NCBI GenBank assembly: GCA_031289515.1
Contig: JAITPH010000236.1
Coordinates: 1 to 7,706, forward strand
Length of the DNA stretch: 7,706 bases
Reading direction: 5' to 3'
From: Tannerella sp.
GTDB taxonomy: Bacteria; Bacteroidota; Bacteroidia; Bacteroidales; Tannerellaceae
Every line of letters begins with the position of its first letter. The stretch's first letter is position 1. Of this stretch, positions 5,075 to 7,706 are shown one piece after another. A program made the translations under genes and the position numbers. The notes beneath the pieces were generated by a model, which was not told where the DNA came from, did no database searches, and was given only the letters and a program-made list of their open reading frames with translations.

Positions 5075-6271
5075 ATGGCGAATAGTGAGAAATTGAAGCG
5101 GATAATATCTAATATACAGATATTGAATAATTTAACGAACAGCATGGTTGATTCGGAGATATATCCTGTCTCTTTTTTCAGTCAGGCTTTCGACTTGATT
5201 CAGAAAATACAGAGCGATATGCACAATCTCGAAGCCGATCAGGTAGAGATGTTCGCTACGCAAATGAAAAAGCATCAGGCGCTGATAATGTCTATACATC
5301 AGCAAATGCGCAATATATCGACTGTTGACGCGGTTGCGCCTCCTGTTGCACCGATTACGTCTGCAACTGCAGGCCAGCCTGTTAAAACGGCGGCAAATCC
5401 GGCGAGACCGTCGGCTACCGGCAAGGAAACGACGCCGTTGAACAGACCGGCCTCGACGGTCAGAACGCCTGTCACCGTCAGGGAAGCTGATAAACCGGGG
5501 AGAATATCGTTTTTTAGCCGCTTGAATATAGGCAGGGAAGGGAAAAAGCCGGAAACGCCTCCGGTAGTCAGGCGTGAAGTCAGACCGGTTGAGCCTGAAA
5601 AACCGCCGATAAAGCGCGAGGCAACCGTTTTGCCGCCGGAGCCGCCGGAACAACAAAAAGTAAAAGCCAGACCGGCAGCAGAACAGGAACAGCCCGCAAT
5701 AAGACGCGAAGCGCGCCCGCTTGAATCTGAAAAGCCGATGATAAAGCCGGAGCCGCTTGTAATGAAGCCGGAGCCGCCGATTATGAAGCCTGAGCCACAT
5801 GTAATAAAACCGGAGCCGCCGGTAATGAGGCCGGAGCCTCCGGTAATGAAACCAGAGCCGTCTGTTATGAAGCCAGAGCCGCCAATCATAAAGTCGGCGC
5901 CACCAATTATAAAGCCTCCGGCGCCGGTATTTAAATCCGAGCCGATCATACAACATGTTGCGCCGACAGCCAAAGCGACGGCAACGCCCAAAGCGACGGC
6001 AGAAGGCGCGGCGCCCCCTTCGGTAAACGATATTATAGAAAAAAACAAGTTGTCGGACTTACGCCGCGCTTTCAGCCTGAACGACCGCTTTCGTTATCGT
6101 CGCGAACTGTTTGCAGGCAATGAGGATGCCATGAATAGAGTGATTATGGCGCTCAATAACAGGAGTTCCCTGAAAGAATCCCTCCTCTTCCTCGAAGAAA
6201 AACTGCATTGGGATTTCGGCAATCCTACCGTCAAGGATTTTATTAAGATATTGGAAATGAGATTCTTGTAA
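5075..6271 (+). CDS. Conserved Bacteroidales-type protein of unknown function with a proline-rich heptad-repeat linker
   Basis: A 398-residue protein with no signal peptide or membrane segment, so probably cytoplasmic. It has three parts. Residues 1-83 are predicted helical (IYPVSFFSQAFDLIQKIQSDMHNLEADQVEMF near 29-60) and may form a coiled coil. Residues about 84-315 are low-complexity, Pro/Lys/Glu/Ala-rich and probably disordered; they contain a 7-residue repeat (KPEPPVM type) at 224-290 and an earlier duplicated segment (RREVRPVEPEKP at 167-178 and RREARPLESEKP at 210-221). Residues about 316-398 form a compact helical domain with LRRAFSLNDRFRYRRELF (329-346) and a WDF motif. I recognise the end domains as a pattern recurring in Bacteroidales hypothetical proteins but know no function. 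The frame is open from a TTG at 5000, but that lies upstream of the promoter; the ATG at 5075 is used. The rsmI start follows after 2 nt. Confidence 0.85.
   Translation: MANSEKLKRIISNIQILNNLTNSMVDSEIYPVSFFSQAFDLIQKIQSDMHNLEADQVEMFATQMKKHQALIMSIHQQMRNISTVDAVAPPVAPITSATAGQPVKTAANPARPSATGKETTPLNRPASTVRTPVTVREADKPGRISFFSRLNIGREGKKPETPPVVRREVRPVEPEKPPIKREATVLPPEPPEQQKVKARPAAEQEQPAIRREARPLESEKPMIKPEPLVMKPEPPIMKPEPHVIKPEPPVMRPEPPVMKPEPSVMKPEPPIIKSAPPIIKPPAPVFKSEPIIQHVAPTAKATATPKATAEGAAPPSVNDIIEKNKLSDLRRAFSLNDRFRYRRELFAGNEDAMNRVIMALNNRSSLKESLLFLEEKLHWDFGNPTVKDFIKILEMRFL
5744..5944 (+). repeat. Degenerate 21-bp coding repeat (heptapeptide KPEPPVM type)
   Basis: About nine and a half copies in frame encode KPEPLVM, KPEPPIM, KPEPHVI, KPEPPVM, RPEPPVM, KPEPSVM, KPEPPII, KSAPPII, KPPAPVF and a final KSEP. 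Proline codons vary freely between CCG, CCT and CCA, and Ile/Val swap at the hydrophobic positions, while the K-x-x-P spacing persists through most copies. This suggests the copies are not freshly amplified and the peptide pattern is maintained. Confidence 0.9.
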
Positions 6272-6273
6272 TC

Positions 6274-6996
6274 ATGGCAAAACTTATTATTGTTCCAACG
6301 CCTGTCGGAAATCTTGAAGATTTCACATTTCGGGCTGTTCGCACGCTCAACGAGGCGGATATGATACTTGCCGAAGACACGCGGACGACAAGCGTTTTGC
6401 TCAAACACTACAACATACAAAACAAGGTGCAGTCGCACCATAAATTCAACGAACACCGGACTGTCGCAGGCGTCGTCGAACGAATTAAAGCCGGCGAAAA
6501 GATAGCTTTGGTTTCGGACGCAGGTACGCCGTCGATATCCGACCCCGGATTCCTGCTTGTGCGCGAATGTCTGCAAAACGGCGTCGAAGTCGAATGTCTG
6601 CCCGGAGCTACCGCTTTCGTGCCCGCTCTGGTAGTATCGGGTTTGCCGTCCGACAGATTTTGCTTCGAGGGCTTTCTCCCCTTGAAGAAAGGTCGCAACA
6701 AACGCCTCCTCGAAATAGCCGCCGACCCGCGCACGACAATAATATACGAATCGCCGTTCAGACTGCTCAAGACGCTTTCGCAACTGACGGAAATATGCGG
6801 CAAGAGCCGTCCTGTTTCCGTATCGCGCGAAATATCGAAACTTTTTGAGGAAACAGTGCGGGGCGCTCTCGAAGACGTCGCAAGTCATTTTGCCGCAAAC
6901 GAGCCTAAAGGCGAGTTTGTTATAACGCTCGGAGGTATGCCCGACGAAAAAAATAAAGAGTTTACAAAAAATAATACCGTTCAATTAAATCATTAA
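6274..6996 (+). CDS. rsmI: 16S rRNA (cytidine(1402)-2'-O)-methyltransferase
   Basis: Uses S-adenosylmethionine to 2'-O-methylate C1402 of 16S rRNA in the decoding centre, where RsmH adds a second methyl group to the same residue; the pair tunes initiation and decoding. It belongs to the tetrapyrrole-methylase (SAM-dependent class III) fold. Seen in the 240 residues: TPVGNL at 9-14, AEDTR at 33-37, SDAGTP at 81-86 followed by SDPG, LPGATAFVPAL at 109-119, YESPFR at 158-163 and KGEFVITLGG at 212-221. The protein is shorter than the roughly 286 residues in E. coli, lacking most of the C-terminal extension, which I believe is usual in this phylum. It ends in a Lys/Asn-rich tail. The ATG lies 2 nt after the preceding stop, implying co-translation, and the next gene begins 5 nt downstream. 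Confidence 0.96.
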   Translation: MAKLIIVPTPVGNLEDFTFRAVRTLNEADMILAEDTRTTSVLLKHYNIQNKVQSHHKFNEHRTVAGVVERIKAGEKIALVSDAGTPSISDPGFLLVRECLQNGVEVECLPGATAFVPALVVSGLPSDRFCFEGFLPLKKGRNKRLLEIAADPRTTIIYESPFRLLKTLSQLTEICGKSRPVSVSREISKLFEETVRGALEDVASHFAANEPKGEFVITLGGMPDEKNKEFTKNNTVQLNH

Positions 6997-7001
6997 AAAA
7001 A

Positions 7002-7706
7002 ATGAATAAAGTTGTATTTTTTTTAGCGTGCACCATTGCATTAAGCGCATGTACGCAACATTCAAAAGAATTGAAGCAGACAAAGTTTGAGAACGATTCG
7101 CTGAAACTTCAGATAGCGAGAAATGAAGTCGAAATGAACGAAATGTTGAGCGCACTGGACGCAATCGAAACCGATCTGAAGTCCATACGCGAAGCCGAAG
7201 ATTTTGTCAACATCGAGAAAGACGCCGAACTGACAGTCTCGAAAAGCGAACAGATAAAAAGCAACATGTCTCTCATAATAGAAACATTGCGCAAGAACAA
7301 ACAGCAGCTATCCGAATTGCAGACGAAACTGAATGCAAGCGGCGTCCATTCGGCGGCTCTTCAAAAAACTATCGACCGCATCTCGAAAGACCTTAGCGAA
7401 AAAAGCGAACTGATAGTAAACCTTCAGAAGGAACTTGTCGAAAAAGACAAGCAATTAGCCCAACTGAACAAGCACGTCGAAGATATGAATACCGACCTGA
7501 AAATACTTGAAGGCGTCAATCAGTCGCAAACGGAACTCATCAACGAACAAGACCAGAATATGAATACCGTTTTTTACTGCTTCGGGACGAAAAAAGAGTT
7601 GAAAGAGCAAAATATCCTGACCGGCGGAGGCCTGTTTACTAAAGCAAAAACGCTTGCGGGCGACTTCAATGAGGATTATTTCATCTCTATCGACAAACGT
7701 CAGGTA
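7002..7706 (+). CDS. Coiled-coil lipoprotein (3' end beyond window)
   Basis: The reading frame from ATG 7002 stays open for 235 codons to the window end. MNKVVFFLACTIALSAC is a lipoprotein signal with the lipobox LSAC, lipidated at Cys17, so the product is membrane-anchored and faces the periplasm or surface. Residues about 22-190 are rich in Glu, Lys, Leu and Asn with heptad-like spacing (for example LQKELVEKDKQLAQLNKHVE), predicting a long coiled coil. A compact C-terminal region starts at MNTVFYCFGTKKELKE and continues GGLFTKAKTLAGDFNEDYF. The layout matches a common Bacteroidales family of about 280 residues, some members of which carry an adhesin-like database name that I would not rely on. 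About 45-50 residues are probably missing. It begins 5 nt after rsmI, with no promoter between them; the intervening bases are all A. Confidence 0.85.
   Translation, partial: MNKVVFFLACTIALSACTQHSKELKQTKFENDSLKLQIARNEVEMNEMLSALDAIETDLKSIREAEDFVNIEKDAELTVSKSEQIKSNMSLIIETLRKNKQQLSELQTKLNASGVHSAALQKTIDRISKDLSEKSELIVNLQKELVEKDKQLAQLNKHVEDMNTDLKILEGVNQSQTELINEQDQNMNTVFYCFGTKKELKEQNILTGGGLFTKAKTLAGDFNEDYFISIDKRQV

Noticed and set aside
5132..6048. Long minus-strand open frames (274 and 249 codons) with striking Tyr/Arg or Gly/Phe repeats
   Set aside because: They are the complement of the KPEP repeat in the 398-residue gene. Repetitive codons keep the antisense frames open, and there is no start context.
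6094..6984. Minus-strand open frame of 296 codons opposite rsmI
   Set aside because: It is antisense to rsmI, which has every expected motif, and the product is unrecognisable.

Overview
The window looks like ordinary chromosomal DNA from a member of the Bacteroidota, most likely Bacteroidales. Three things point there. All three transcription units have upstream boxes of the Bacteroidota type (TAnnTTTG at -7, a TTTG-like box 19 bases further up). No start has a strong purine-rich Shine-Dalgarno sequence. The gene families (PyrB with a separate PyrI, a LysM/periplasmic-binding-fold protein paired with a small outer-membrane barrel, a short RsmI, a coiled-coil lipoprotein ending in an NTVFYCFGTKKELKE-type segment) are typical of that group. 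The assignment rests on family recognition and no search was run.

Layout. Positions 1-80 hold a GC-rich 21-bp tandem repeat, possibly the 3' end of a gene lying mostly outside the window. Positions 106-383 carry no convincing gene. They hold a long G-U-compensated inverted repeat, a smaller hairpin and the promoter of the pyr operon. Positions 384-2344 (+) hold pyrB, pyrI and a flavin reductase family gene, tightly packed (12-nt gap, then an ATGA overlap). Converging on them with only 2 nt between stop codons is a minus-strand pair read from 4829 to 2347: a 606-residue exported protein with three LysM domains and a periplasmic-binding-protein type 1 domain, then a 221-residue outer-membrane beta-barrel, joined by an ATGA overlap. 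A 245-bp divergent intergenic region carries one promoter each way. Positions 5075-7706 (+) form a third tight unit: a 398-residue protein of unknown function with a proline-rich heptad-repeat centre, rsmI, and a coiled-coil lipoprotein gene cut by the window end.

How the genes work together. PyrB and PyrI form aspartate transcarbamoylase, the committed step of pyrimidine synthesis; the catalytic, allosteric and zinc-binding residues are visible. The flavin reductase is co-transcribed but its link to pyrimidine synthesis is unknown. The minus-strand pair probably acts at the cell envelope, one protein gripping peptidoglycan and the other sitting in the outer membrane. The third unit joins an uncharacterised, probably cytoplasmic protein to a 16S rRNA methyltransferase and a lipoprotein; whether this reflects function or only convenience is not clear from sequence.

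I found no mobile element, CRISPR array, tRNA, rRNA or defence system. The least explained items are the 398-residue repeat-linker protein, the LysM/binding-fold plus barrel pair, and the structured repeat ahead of pyrB.
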